Origin: Nitriliruptoraceae bacterium
Lineage (GTDB): Bacteria; Actinomycetota; Nitriliruptoria; Nitriliruptorales; Nitriliruptoraceae
Direction: 5' to 3'
Length of the DNA stretch: 38,480 bases
NCBI GenBank assembly: GCA_007121785.1
Contig: SKJX01000194.1
Span: 1-38,480 of the forward strand
The notes under the pieces are model-generated. The model was not told where the DNA came from and made no database searches. It was given only the letters and a program-made list of their open reading frames with translations. The position numbers were made by a program, and so were the translations under genes. Numbering within the stretch: position 1 is the stretch's first letter; the number at the start of each line of letters is the position of its first letter. Shown here piece after piece: positions 1 through 8,160 of the stretch.

Positions 1-86
1 ATGCCGATGACCTGGCCGTAGTACGCCTCGGCGAGGTCGAGGTCGGGGACGGTGATGTCGACGTGGCTCAGCCGCAGGACCCCCAC
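1..86 (-). CDS. Catechol 2,3-dioxygenase-type extradiol dioxygenase, N-terminal fragment
   Basis: Only the first 28 or so residues lie in the window; the gene continues off the left edge. The visible start, LRLSHVDITVPDLDLAEAYY, is the classic first beta-alpha unit of a vicinal oxygen chelate domain, with the His of the SHVDI motif where a metal ligand is expected. The GTG start at 86 has an AAGGGAG ribosome site six bases upstream. By family, the full enzyme would cleave catechol or a substituted catechol next to the hydroxyls, giving 2-hydroxymuconic semialdehyde, the substrate for the divergent lower-pathway operon. The VOC fold is clear. The catechol specificity is inferred from the neighbours, because the fragment is too short to separate it from other VOC proteins. 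Confidence 0.72.
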   Translation of the reverse strand, partial: MGVLRLSHVDITVPDLDLAEAYYGQVIG

Positions 87-286
87 GGTCGCTCCCTTCG
101 GTGCTGCTCGTCGGTGGTGCTCGAGCGTCGTCTCGCGAGCGGCGACGACCTCGGCCGACGACGTCCGTGATCTGGACCGTGCCTGAGCGGTGACCATGAC
201 CGCGGGAGCGTTCCCCGTGGCGGAACAGCCGTCGAGGTGGTGGGGCCCCTACGGTTGGGTCGACGCGGCCCACAGCCGGAGGAGAC

Positions 287-841
287 GTGGCGGAGGATCC
301 AGCGCGGACGCACGCGCCCGACGAGCGGAGGGCAGGCGCGGACGGCGGCGCCGCGGCGACGTCGCGCGATGCACCGGCGAGCCCCACGGACGCCGAGCCG
401 GGCGACCTGCGACGGGGCTTCGCGGCGTACGTCGCGGCGCTCCACGAGGCCTACCTGGAGGCCGTCGACGCTGCCGGGTCGGCCGCGACGGAGGAGCTGC
501 CGTTGGCCGAGGCACCGTTCACGGTCGCGGTGGTCGGTGGCCCCGGCATGCACCTGCTGGCGACCCGCGACCCGCTGCCGCCGCTCGCCGCGCACGAGCA
601 ACCGCTGTCCGGCCAGGTCGGACCGCTCTCGTGGCAGGTGCGATTCCTGGACCCGACGGTCGAGCCGGCGCTCAGCGCCCCGGTGCCGTCGGGGGTCGAG
701 CCAACCACCCACGTGCGGTCGCTATTGGGGGTGACGACCAGCCTCTACCACCTGGTCCTGGGGCCCGACTCCGCCCTGACCCCGCACCACGCGATGCACG
801 CCGGGAGCGGCCTGGCCAACGCGCACCTGGCCTCGACCTGA
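287..841 (+). CDS. Uncharacterised 184-residue protein, first gene of the meta-cleavage operon
   Basis: I do not recognise this family. The GTG start at 287 has a GGAGGAG ribosome site just before it, and the stop lies 13 bases before the IclR gene, so the two are probably co-transcribed. The first 40 or so residues are Ala/Asp/Arg-rich and probably disordered. The remainder looks folded: an amphipathic helix (RRGFAAYVAALHEAYLEAV), then beta-like segments (FTVAVVGGPGMHLLAT, SWQVRFLDPT) and a C-terminal stretch with several His (YHLVLG, ALTPHHAMHAGSGLANAHL). No signal peptide, membrane segment or Cys motif is visible. Its position between a ring-cleaving dioxygenase and the pathway regulator suggests a role in aromatic catabolism or its control, but no activity can be assigned. 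A possible -10 (TACGGT) lies at 250-255. Confidence 0.7.
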   Translation: MAEDPARTHAPDERRAGADGGAAATSRDAPASPTDAEPGDLRRGFAAYVAALHEAYLEAVDAAGSAATEELPLAEAPFTVAVVGGPGMHLLATRDPLPPLAAHEQPLSGQVGPLSWQVRFLDPTVEPALSAPVPSGVEPTTHVRSLLGVTTSLYHLVLGPDSALTPHHAMHAGSGLANAHLAST

Positions 842-854
842 GGGGCGTGCCGAG

Positions 855-1754
855 ATGAGCGACACTGCCGACCCCGCGCCTGCGCCTGACGCGGTGCCGT
901 CACCCGGCGATGCCGCGTCGGCCAACGCGACGGACGGCGCCACGGGGGCCGCGCCGACCGAACGCAGCCGCCGAACGCTGTCGTCGGTGACCAACGCGGC
1001 CCGCCTGTTGAAGCAGTTCAGCTCCAACCAGCGCGATCTGGGGGTCACCGAGCTCGCGGCCCGGCTCGGGTTGGGCAAGTCGACGGTGCACCGGCTCTTG
1101 GCGACGCTCGAGTCGGAGCGGCTGGTGGAGCAGGACCCGGTCAGCGGGCGGTACCGGCTGGGGCTGGCGGTGTTCGAGCTGGGCACGGCCGCATCGTCAC
1201 CGACCGATCTGCACCAGGCGGTGCTGCTGCCGATGAGCATGCTGCGGGTCCGCACCGGCGAGACGGTCCAGATGGCCGTCCTCGACGGGCGCGAGGTCGT
1301 CTACATCGAACGGCTCGAGAGCCCCAACACCCTGCGGCTGTTCCTCGCTGTCGGCGCCCGCAACGACGCGCACTCGACCGGGACCGGCAAGTGCCTGCTG
1401 GCTTACCTCGACGACCCGGCACTCGACCGCATCCTGGACGGCTGGCAGCTGCCCGCCAAGACCGACGCGACGATCACCGACGTCCGCGAACTGCGGCGCG
1501 AGCTGCGTGGGGTCCGCCGCCAGGGCTACGCCATCAACGCACACGAGTCCGAACCGGGCGTGGTCAGCGTCGGCGCACCGATCCGCGACCGCACCGGCGC
1601 GGCGGTCGCGGCCATCAGCGTCGCCGGTCCGGCCCCGCGTATGGACCCGCGTCGTGATGAGCTGATCCACCTGGTCGTCGAGGCCGCAGCGGTCGCCTCC
1701 AAGCGGCTGACGTTCAGCTACCCCGGCGAGGACGACGTCGGGCCGTTGGTCTGA
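855..1754 (+). CDS. IclR-family transcriptional regulator
   Basis: This 299-residue protein has the usual IclR plan. After an Ala/Pro-rich tail of about 40 residues comes a winged helix-turn-helix (VTNAARLLKQF, LGVTELAARLGLGKSTVHRL, ending near residue 100), followed by a C-terminal effector domain with the family features VVYIERLESP, GTGKCLLAYL, and GYAINAHESEPGVVSVGAPI. The tail makes it somewhat longer than the usual 250-270 residues. IclR proteins of this type often control aromatic-degradation operons in response to a ring metabolite. Here the gene lies directly upstream of the meta-pathway genes and divergent from the dioxygenase, so it is the obvious candidate regulator of both transcripts. 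Whether it activates or represses cannot be read from the sequence. GAGGGG lies nine bases before the ATG. Confidence 0.93.
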   Translation: MSDTADPAPAPDAVPSPGDAASANATDGATGAAPTERSRRTLSSVTNAARLLKQFSSNQRDLGVTELAARLGLGKSTVHRLLATLESERLVEQDPVSGRYRLGLAVFELGTAASSPTDLHQAVLLPMSMLRVRTGETVQMAVLDGREVVYIERLESPNTLRLFLAVGARNDAHSTGTGKCLLAYLDDPALDRILDGWQLPAKTDATITDVRELRRELRGVRRQGYAINAHESEPGVVSVGAPIRDRTGAAVAAISVAGPAPRMDPRRDELIHLVVEAAAVASKRLTFSYPGEDDVGPLV

Positions 1755-1814
1755 GGTTCCGCTCCGCGGAACACCGACGGGAAGGTGCGGTCGGGCGTCG
1801 TTAGCGTCGAGCGC

Positions 1815-2591
1815 ATGACCCCAGCAGACCATGCCGACGCCCTGTTCGCGGCTCGCCGTGATCGGCGTCCGATCGCCCCTCGGTCGGAGGCCGACCCGAC
1901 CCTGACGGTCGAGGACGCGTACGCGATCCAGGGCGCCCTGGTGTCGCGGCTGCGCGACGGCGGGGAAGGTGAGGTGGTCGGCTACAAGCTCGGCCTCACC
2001 TCCAAGCCGATGCAGCAGCTGCTCGGCGTGGACGAGCCGGATTACGGACCGGTGCTGTCCACGATGGTCCACGGTGACGGTGCGGCCCTGGCCGTTGACC
2101 ACTTCATCCAGCCCAAGATCGAGGCGGAGATCGGCCTGGTGCTCGAGCGGCCACTGTCGGGCCCGCACGTGACGACGTTGCAGGCGGCTGATGCGGTCGG
2201 TGGTGCGGTGGCCGCGCTGGAGCTGGTCGATAGCCGGATCGAGGACTGGCGGATCACGTTGGTCGACACGATCGCGGACCTGGCCAGCTGCGGTGCGGTG
2301 GTGCTCGGCTCCCAAGTGGTGGCGGCCGATGGGCTGGACCTACGGACCACCGGGATGGTGATCCGCCACGGCGGGGAGGTGGTGGCGACCGGGGCGGGGG
2401 CCGCGGCGCTGGGTGATCCGATCGCGGCGGTCGCCTGGCTGGCCAACACCCTGGCGTCCTACGGCGTCACGCTCGAGCCGGGGCAGCTGTTGATGACCGG
2501 CTCGTTGCACGCAGCGTTCCCGGTCGCTGCCGGCGACCAGGTCCGCGCCGATCTCGACCGGCTCGGGTCGGTCGGCTGCCGCTTCGTCTGA
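1815..2591 (+). CDS. mhpD: 2-hydroxypenta-2,4-dienoate hydratase (2-oxopent-4-enoate hydratase)
   Basis: This enzyme adds water to 2-hydroxypenta-2,4-dienoate to make 4-hydroxy-2-oxovalerate, the first step after decarboxylation in the lower meta pathway. The 258-residue protein shows the hydratase/decarboxylase family landmarks: LTVEDAYAIQ, GYKLGLTSKPMQQ, DEPDYG, the metal-site segment IQPKIEAEIGLVLE, and the C-terminal GQLLMTGSLHAAFPV. The ATG at 1815 fits family length best. A GTG at 1785 would add ten residues, and neither start has an ideal ribosome site. It is a paralogue of the decarboxylase gene starting at 4561. I assign this copy as the hydratase because it sits directly upstream of the acetaldehyde dehydrogenase and aldolase pair, the usual order. 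Confidence 0.88.
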   Translation: MTPADHADALFAARRDRRPIAPRSEADPTLTVEDAYAIQGALVSRLRDGGEGEVVGYKLGLTSKPMQQLLGVDEPDYGPVLSTMVHGDGAALAVDHFIQPKIEAEIGLVLERPLSGPHVTTLQAADAVGGAVAALELVDSRIEDWRITLVDTIADLASCGAVVLGSQVVAADGLDLRTTGMVIRHGGEVVATGAGAAALGDPIAAVAWLANTLASYGVTLEPGQLLMTGSLHAAFPVAAGDQVRADLDRLGSVGCRFV

Positions 2592-2606
2592 TCGAGGAGG
2601 CTCGAC

Positions 2607-3521
2607 ATGGGGACGCCGTGCGCGATCGTCGGTACCGGCAACATCGGTACCGATCTGCTCGAGAAGCTGATGCGTAGCTCCGAGCTGGACGTCGTGGCCA
2701 TGGCCGGGATCGATCCGGATTCGTCCGGGCTCGCCCGTGCCCGCGAGCTGGGGGTGCCGGCGACCGACCGGGGCGTCGATGGGTTGCTGGAGCGCGCCGA
2801 TGACCTCCAGCTGGTTTTCGAAGCCACCTCGGCATGGGTCCACCGCAGGAACGCTCCTCGGTACGCCGACGTCGGGGTGACCGCGATCGACCTCACCCCG
2901 GCCAGGCTCGGCCCGTCGGTGGTGCCCGGGGTGAACCTGGACGACCACCTCGACGCGAACAACGTCAACCTCATCACCTGCGGCGGGCAGGCGACGGTCC
3001 CGATCGTCCACGCGGTCGCCCGTGTCTGCGAGGTGCCGTACGCGGAGATCGTATCGACGGTCGCCAGCGTCTCCGCCGGACCCGGGACCCGACAGAACAT
3101 CGACGAGTTCACCCACACCACCTCGTCGGCGTTGGTGGACGTCGGTGGCGCACGGCACGGCAAAGCCATCATGGTGCTCAACCCGGCCGACCCACCGATC
3201 CTGATGCGCAACACCGTGTACTGCGGGTTGCCGGAGGGCTACGACGCCGGGGAGGTCACCGCGTCGGTGCTGGCGATGGTCGACGAGGTCGCCGCGTCGG
3301 TGCCCGGCTACCGGCTCAAGGCCGACCCGGTGATCGAGTCTGGCGAGTTCCACACCCCGGGCGGGGTCGTGCCCGCCCGCGTCATCGCCCTGCTGGAGGT
3401 CGAGGGGGCGGGGGACCACCTGCCGACCTACGCCGGCAACCTCGACATCATGACGGCCTCGGCGGTGCGGGTCGGTGAAGCGTTCGTCCGTGCCCGGCGT
3501 CGTGCGGGGGTGCCGGCATGA
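2607..3521 (+). CDS. mhpF: Acetaldehyde dehydrogenase (acylating)
   Basis: The 304-residue protein oxidises acetaldehyde to acetyl-CoA with NAD+ and CoA, normally in a channelling complex with the aldolase encoded next. Seen in the sequence: an N-terminal Rossmann loop ([16 protein letters not shown]), the dinucleotide-domain segment [19 protein letters not shown], and the nucleophilic Cys in [16 protein letters not shown]. The C-terminal region includes [12 protein letters not shown], and the length is normal for the DmpF/MhpF family. A strong GAGGAGG ribosome site lies six bases before the ATG. The stop overlaps the aldolase start by four bases (ATGA), which suggests coupled translation of the two partners. 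Confidence 0.95.
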   Translation: MGTPCAIVGTGNIGTDLLEKLMRSSELDVVAMAGIDPDSSGLARARELGVPATDRGVDGLLERADDLQLVFEATSAWVHRRNAPRYADVGVTAIDLTPARLGPSVVPGVNLDDHLDANNVNLITCGGQATVPIVHAVARVCEVPYAEIVSTVASVSAGPGTRQNIDEFTHTTSSALVDVGGARHGKAIMVLNPADPPILMRNTVYCGLPEGYDAGEVTASVLAMVDEVAASVPGYRLKADPVIESGEFHTPGGVVPARVIALLEVEGAGDHLPTYAGNLDIMTASAVRVGEAFVRARRRAGVPA

Positions 3522-4564
3522 CCGCGCCGGGTTTCCGGTTGACCGACTCGACGTTGCGGGACGGCTCGCACGCGATCGCCCACCGCTTCACGATCGAGCA
3601 GGTCACCGACATCGTCACCGGCTTGGACGCGGCCGGGGTGCCGGTGATCGAGGTGTCGCACGGTGACGGGCTCGGGGGGTCCTCCTTCAACTACGGGTTC
3701 TCGGCCACCGACGAGATGGAACTGGTCCGCGCTGCGGTCGCCGCCCGGACCCAGGCGAGGATCGCGGTGTTGATGCTGCCGGGCATCGGCACCCGCGACG
3801 ATCTGCGCCAGGCGGCCGAGCTGGGTATCGACGTCGCCCGGATCGCCACCCACTGCACCGAAGCGGACATCGCCGAGCAGCACATCGCGCTGGCCAAGCA
3901 GCTGGGGTTGGAGGCCGTCGGCTTCCTGATGCTCTCGCACATGATCGCCCCGGAGGAGCTGCTCGAACAGGCCCGAAAGCTCGAGTCCTACGGGGCCGAC
4001 TGCGTCTACGTGGTGGACTCCGCCGGTGCGATGACCATCGAGGACGCCCGCCGCCGGGTGTCGCTGCTGGCCGACGGGCTGGATACGCAGGTCGGCATCC
4101 ATGCCCACAACAACCTGTCGTTGGCGGTCGCCAACTCGATGGCGGCGCTCGAGGAGGGCGCGGCCCAGATCGACGGGTGCACCACCGGGCTGGGCGCCGG
4201 GGCCGGCAACTGCGCGACCGAGGTCCTGGTCGCGGCGATGCAGCGCTCCGGGGTGGACAGCGGCGTGGATCCGCTCCGCGTGGTCGACGTGGCGCAGGAC
4301 ACGGTCCGGCCCATCCGACCCGAGCAGGGCGTGATCGACCGGGATGGGCTGGTGATGGGCTACGCCGGGGTGTACGGGTCCTTCCTGCTGCACGCCCGGC
4401 GGGCGGCCGAACGCTACGGCGTGGACACCAAGGAGCTGCTGCTCGAGCTCGGACGGCGCAAGGTCGTCGGCGGCCAGGAGGACATGATCATCGACGTGGC
4501 CGTGCAGCTGGAGCGGCGAGCCGCGTCCGCGCGCGCGGCGGCGACCGCGGAAGCGAGCGCATGA
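3518..4564 (+). CDS. mhpE: 4-hydroxy-2-oxovalerate aldolase
   Basis: This aldolase splits 4-hydroxy-2-oxovalerate into pyruvate and acetaldehyde; the acetaldehyde passes to the partner dehydrogenase. The 348-residue protein is a DRE-TIM metallolyase: the signature is [13 protein letters not shown] near residues 9-21, the metal-binding GIHAHNN is near residue 197, and the communication-domain region follows ([20 protein letters not shown]). It overlaps the dehydrogenase before it and the decarboxylase after it by four bases each, so three genes are joined stop-to-start. Length and order match DmpG/MhpE operons closely. The C-terminus ends in an Ala-rich tail. Confidence 0.95.
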   Translation: MTAPGFRLTDSTLRDGSHAIAHRFTIEQVTDIVTGLDAAGVPVIEVSHGDGLGGSSFNYGFSATDEMELVRAAVAARTQARIAVLMLPGIGTRDDLRQAAELGIDVARIATHCTEADIAEQHIALAKQLGLEAVGFLMLSHMIAPEELLEQARKLESYGADCVYVVDSAGAMTIEDARRRVSLLADGLDTQVGIHAHNNLSLAVANSMAALEEGAAQIDGCTTGLGAGAGNCATEVLVAAMQRSGVDSGVDPLRVVDVAQDTVRPIRPEQGVIDRDGLVMGYAGVYGSFLLHARRAAERYGVDTKELLLELGRRKVVGGQEDMIIDVAVQLERRAASARAAATAEASA

Positions 4565-5328
4565 TGGACACCGACCGGCTGGCGGCGACCCTGGCGGAGG
4601 CGGTGCGCTCGCGCACCGCGATCCCGCCGCTGACCGACGAGGTCGCGCTCGACATCGAGCAGGCCTACGACGTGCAGGACGCCACGCTCGAGCTGCTCGA
4701 TCCCGGCGCGACGCGACGCGTCGCCAAGCTCGGGTTGACCAGCCGTGCCAAGCAGCAGCAGATGGCGGTCGACGAGCCCCTCTACGGCTGGTTCGTCAGC
4801 GGGTCGGCGGTCGAGCCGGGGATCCCGCTGGAAGTAGCCAGCCTGATCCAGCCACGGGTGGAGCCGGAGATCGCGTTGGTGACCGGGGCGGAGCTCGCGG
4901 GCCACGACGTCACCACACCGGAGGTCCTGGTCGCCACGGCGGGGGTCATGCCGGCGTTGGACGTGCTCGACTCACGGTTCGCCGGCTACCGGTTCACCCT
5001 GCCGGACGTCGTGGCCGATGACGGCTCCGCGGCCCGCTACGTGCTCGGCGACCCGGTACCGCTCGCCGACCGCAGCCTGCCGCTGCTCGGCTGCGTACTG
5101 GAACGCAACGGCGAACTGGTGGACACCGCAGCCGGTGCCGCGGTGCTCGGCCACCCCGCGGCGGCGGTCGCTTGGTTCGTCCGAAAGCTCGCACACCGCG
5201 GCCGCAGCCTGCCGGCCGGTTCGATCGTGCTGGCCGGCTCGCTCACCGCCGCCATCCCGGTGGAGGCGGGCGACGTGGTGCGCGCCTCGATCGGACAACT
5301 CGGCCACGTCGAGCTACAGGTCACCTGA
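4561..5328 (+). CDS. dmpH: 4-oxalocrotonate decarboxylase (2-oxo-3-hexenedioate decarboxylase)
   Basis: This 255-residue protein belongs to the same family as the hydratase at 1815. It shows [56 protein letters not shown] and [19 protein letters not shown]. In meta operons the second copy, placed beside the tautomerase, is the decarboxylase that removes CO2 from 4-oxalocrotonate to give 2-hydroxypentadienoate. The two usually form a complex, so having both is expected. The decarboxylase call rests on position and on the presence of a second, better placed hydratase; sequence alone would leave the two roles interchangeable. Translation starts at one of two consecutive ATGs overlapping the aldolase stop. 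Confidence 0.85.
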   Translation: MMDTDRLAATLAEAVRSRTAIPPLTDEVALDIEQAYDVQDATLELLDPGATRRVAKLGLTSRAKQQQMAVDEPLYGWFVSGSAVEPGIPLEVASLIQPRVEPEIALVTGAELAGHDVTTPEVLVATAGVMPALDVLDSRFAGYRFTLPDVVADDGSAARYVLGDPVPLADRSLPLLGCVLERNGELVDTAAGAAVLGHPAAAVAWFVRKLAHRGRSLPAGSIVLAGSLTAAIPVEAGDVVRASIGQLGHVELQVT

Positions 5329-5379
5329 CACCACGCGAGCTGGCCGCGACGAACGGGCCGACGACCATCGGGAGAGCGC

Positions 5380-5595
5380 ATGCCCATCGTGCACATCGAC
5401 CTCGTCGAGGGACGCCCGCCCGAACGCATCGAGCGGATGATCCGTGCCGTCTCGGAAGCGATGGCCACCTCGCTGGATGCACCGATCGACAACGTGCGGG
5501 TCGTGGTCAACGAGATGGCACCGCATCAGTTCGGGGTCGGCGGGAAGCCGTGGCCGGAGGTCGCCGCCGAACGCGACCGTCAGGAGCAGCCGTGA
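5380..5595 (+). CDS. dmpI: 4-oxalocrotonate tautomerase
   Basis: This very small enzyme (71 residues) interconverts 2-hydroxymuconate and its keto form, feeding the decarboxylase. After removal of Met the chain begins with Pro, the catalytic base of the family (PIVHIDLVEGR), followed by the helix RIERMIRAVSEAM and the strand NVRVVVNEM that carries an active-site Arg. Classical members are 62-63 residues; the extra residues are at the charged C-terminus. GGGAGAG lies close upstream of the ATG. The stop overlaps the GTG start of the semialdehyde dehydrogenase by four bases. Confidence 0.93.
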   Translation: MPIVHIDLVEGRPPERIERMIRAVSEAMATSLDAPIDNVRVVVNEMAPHQFGVGGKPWPEVAAERDRQEQP

Positions 5596-7040
5596 GACGT
5601 GTCCAGCACTTCATCGACGGACGCCTCCTGGCGTCGGCCGACGGCGGGACCTTCACCTCCACCTCGCCGGTCGACAACCAGCCGATCGCGGAGGTCGCCG
5701 AGGGGACCGCGGCCGACATCGACGCGGCGGTCGCCGCGGCGCGCGGTGCCTTCGACCACTGGTCGCGGCTGGACCCTGCGGAGCGCAAGGTGATGCTGCA
5801 CCGGGTGGCGGACCTGGTAGACGCCCGACGGGATGAGCTCGCGGAGTGGGAGACCCGCGACATGGGCAAGCCCCTGGCGCTGTCTCGTGACAAGGACATG
5901 CCGCGCGTCGCCCAGAACCTGCGGTTCTTCGCCGACTGGGCGGAGCAGGTCTCGACCAGCACCTACGCCAAGCCGTGGGATCAGGTGTTGACCTACGAAC
6001 TGCGTGAGCCGTTGGGTGTGGTCGGTGCGATCTCGCCGTGGAACTTCCCGCTGATGCTGCTGTCGTGGAAGGTCGCGCCGGCGTTGGCGTTCGGGTGCAC
6101 GGTGGTGGCCAAGCCCGCCGAGCAGACACCGGTCACCGCGTCGATGTTCGCTGAGATCTGCGCGGAAGCCGGCCTGCCCGACGGGGTGTTCAACGTCGTT
6201 CACGGCTTCGGTCCGGGCGCCGCGGGCGAGGCGCTGACCACCCACGCGGATGTGGACGCGATCACCTTCACGGGGGAGTCGGCGACTGGTAGCGCCATCA
6301 TGGCCGCCGCGGCGCCGACCCAGAAGAAGCTGTCGTTCGAGATGGGCGGCAAGTCCGCCAACATCGTCTGCGAGGACGCCGACCTCGACGCGGCCGTCGC
6401 CGGGTCGCTGCGCGGCATCTTCGTCAACCAGGGCGAGGTCTGCCTCGCCGGGTCCCGGCTGCTGGTGCACCGCTCGATCCACGACGAGTTCCTCGACCGC
6501 TTCGTCGCGGGCGCCGAGTCGTGGACGGTCGGCGACCCGTTCGACCCCGGCACGCAGGTCGGTCCGCTGATCTCCCCGGACCACCTCGACAACGTGCTGG
6601 GCTACATCGACCTCGCGCAACAGGAAGGCGCGAAGCTGCTGACCGGCGGTCACCGGCGCACCGACGGCGCGCTCGCGCAGGGCAACTACCTGCCGCCGAC
6701 GGTGTTCGCCGACGCCGACAACTCGATGCGGGTCTGCCAGGAGGAGATCTTCGGCCCGGTCCAGTTGGTGATGCCGTTCGACACGATCGACGAAGCCATC
6801 GCGATCGCCAACGACTCCGACTACGGCCTGGCGGGTATGGTCTGGACCCAGGACCTGGACACCGCCCACAAGGTCGCCGCGGAGGTCAAGACCGGCACCA
6901 TGTGGGTCAACTGCTTCTTCGTCCGCGACCTGCGCGCCCCGTTCGGCGGCTACAAGGCCTCCGGCCTCGGCCGTGAGGGCGGTGATCACAGCTACCGGTT
7001 CTTCACCGAGGCCAAGGCCGTCGTGATGAAGCTGTCCTGA
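5592..7040 (+). CDS. dmpC: 2-hydroxymuconic semialdehyde dehydrogenase
   Basis: An NAD-dependent aldehyde dehydrogenase of 482 residues that oxidises the ring-cleavage product 2-hydroxymuconic semialdehyde to 2-hydroxymuconate, entering the 4-oxalocrotonate branch. Visible landmarks are the N-terminal FIDGRLLASADGGTF, the cofactor segment GAISPWNFPLML, the general-base Glu in LSFEMGGKSANIV, the nucleophile Cys in NQGEVCLAGSRL, and the C-terminal FGGYKASGLGREGG. The chosen GTG at 5592 overlaps the tautomerase stop. An open frame extends further upstream but runs through the tautomerase and decarboxylase genes and has no family similarity there. No hydrolase of the DmpD type is seen, so the visible operon encodes the dehydrogenative branch only. 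Confidence 0.93.
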   Translation: MRRVQHFIDGRLLASADGGTFTSTSPVDNQPIAEVAEGTAADIDAAVAAARGAFDHWSRLDPAERKVMLHRVADLVDARRDELAEWETRDMGKPLALSRDKDMPRVAQNLRFFADWAEQVSTSTYAKPWDQVLTYELREPLGVVGAISPWNFPLMLLSWKVAPALAFGCTVVAKPAEQTPVTASMFAEICAEAGLPDGVFNVVHGFGPGAAGEALTTHADVDAITFTGESATGSAIMAAAAPTQKKLSFEMGGKSANIVCEDADLDAAVAGSLRGIFVNQGEVCLAGSRLLVHRSIHDEFLDRFVAGAESWTVGDPFDPGTQVGPLISPDHLDNVLGYIDLAQQEGAKLLTGGHRRTDGALAQGNYLPPTVFADADNSMRVCQEEIFGPVQLVMPFDTIDEAIAIANDSDYGLAGMVWTQDLDTAHKVAAEVKTGTMWVNCFFVRDLRAPFGGYKASGLGREGGDHSYRFFTEAKAVVMKLS

Positions 7041-7459
7041 TGGCGTCGGGAGGATCGAGCGACGCCGACGCCGTCGAGCGCATCCCTCTGGCGGCGGTTC
7101 CCGCCGGTGCCTGCATCGCCCTGGTAGACGGGCGGGTGCTGCTCAGCCGGGTCGATGGCGAGGTCGTCGCCTACCGCAACGCGTGCCTGCACCGTGGGGC
7201 GGCGATGGAGGACGGCTTCGTGCGTGGTGGCATGCTGACCTGCCCGGCGCACCTGTGGCGCTACCGCCTCGCCGACGGCGCGTGCGTCACGGGCCCCGGA
7301 CAGCTGGCCCCGGTGCCCGTCACCGTCGACGGCGACACCGTCGAGGTGGTCGTCCCGGACCCACCCCGAGCCGACGACAGCCCCGCGCAGGACGAGGCAG
7401 TGTCCGCGATGCGCATGCGCCTGCTCGAGCACGCCCGGACCTGGACGAGGGACGGATGA
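7040..7459 (+). CDS. Rieske [2Fe-2S] ferredoxin-like protein
   Basis: A 139-residue protein built around a Rieske domain. The cluster ligands are C49-L-H51 and C68-P-A-H71, in the contexts NACLHRGAAM and LTCPAHLWRY, with 16 residues between the pairs as usual. The fold is followed by a C-terminal extension of about 35 residues ending in a helix (AVSAMRMRLLEHART). Its ATG shares one base with the preceding stop and its own stop overlaps the next gene, so it belongs to the meta operon. It could pass electrons to a ring hydroxylase encoded elsewhere, or help keep the extradiol dioxygenase iron reduced, as the plant-type ferredoxins of some catechol operons do. Rieske is an unusual type for that second job. 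The partner is unknown. Confidence 0.85.
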   Translation: MASGGSSDADAVERIPLAAVPAGACIALVDGRVLLSRVDGEVVAYRNACLHRGAAMEDGFVRGGMLTCPAHLWRYRLADGACVTGPGQLAPVPVTVDGDTVEVVVPDPPRADDSPAQDEAVSAMRMRLLEHARTWTRDG

Positions 7460-8106
7460 ACGACGACCAGCCCCGGTTGCCCGCCGTCGTCTGGGACATG
7501 GGCGGCGTCATCTACCGCTACTTCACGGAGGTGCTGTTGGAGGAGGCGGCCGACCGTGACTGGCCGCTCGAGCGGATCCCGTTCGGTCCGACCGGTGCGC
7601 TCCCCGACGACGACTACGAGGCGATGACCGACGGACGGATCGACGAGCACGACTACCTCGACGTCGCACACGCACGGTTAGCCTCGGTGGGGGTTGACGT
7701 CCACATCCCCAGCGAGATCGACTGGCCCGACCAGGCACGGCCGACCGCCATCGCGTTGCTGGCGGCGCTGCGGGAGGCGGGCCACCCGCAGGCGTTGCTG
7801 ACCAACGATGCGACCAAGTGGCTGGGGGACCGGTGGTGGGAGACGTGGGCGCCGGCCCGGTACTTCGACGCGATCGTGGACGTCGCCCAGATCGGGGTGC
7901 GCAAGCCCGCACCGGAGCCGTACCGCGCCGGTGCGCGCCGGCTCGGCCTGTCAGGGAGTGACTGCCTCTTCGTCGATGACATGGTGGTCAACTGCCGTGG
8001 TGCCGATGCGGTGGGGATGCACAGCCACCACGTGGACATCCGCGAAGCCGACGCCTCGCTCCAGCGCCTGGCCGCCCGGCTCCAGGTCGAGGTGGCGGTC
8101 GGCTGA
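7456..8106 (+). CDS. HAD-superfamily hydrolase, last gene of the meta operon
   Basis: The 216-residue protein has the four HAD motifs: VVWDMGGVIYRY (nucleophile Asp followed by Gly-Gly rather than a second Asp), ALLTNDATKW, the Lys in GVRKPAPEPY, and CLFVDDMVVN. A helical cap fits between motifs I and II, which places it in subfamily I. The D-x-G-G-V form of motif I is common in the HAD-IA group that includes YihX-like sugar phosphatases and the N-domain of epoxide hydrolase, so substrate and even reaction type are open. The ATG overlaps the Rieske gene stop by four bases, so it is co-expressed with the catechol pathway. It resembles the convergent gene immediately downstream. Confidence 0.85.
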   Translation: MNDDQPRLPAVVWDMGGVIYRYFTEVLLEEAADRDWPLERIPFGPTGALPDDDYEAMTDGRIDEHDYLDVAHARLASVGVDVHIPSEIDWPDQARPTAIALLAALREAGHPQALLTNDATKWLGDRWWETWAPARYFDAIVDVAQIGVRKPAPEPYRAGARRLGLSGSDCLFVDDMVVNCRGADAVGMHSHHVDIREADASLQRLAARLQVEVAVG

Positions 8107-8160
8107 GCGGGAGGGACCCTCCACCCGGACTCGCTCCGTCGGTGATCGACGACGGCGGCG

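Noticed and set aside
126-147. A CGTCG...CTCGCGAG...CGACG near-palindrome between the dioxygenase and the operon, as an IclR operator.
   Set aside because: The outer arms are not symmetric about the inner palindrome, and such runs are common in DNA this rich in CG; support is too weak for a feature.
5172-5591. An upstream extension of the semialdehyde dehydrogenase frame.
   Set aside because: It runs through the decarboxylase and tautomerase genes in another frame and has no aldehyde dehydrogenase similarity; the GTG at 5592 fits the family start.
8110-8122. GGAGGGACCCTCC between the convergent HAD genes as a terminator.
   Set aside because: It has only a one-base centre, so it cannot form a stable RNA hairpin of that size, and no other strong stem lies in the gap.
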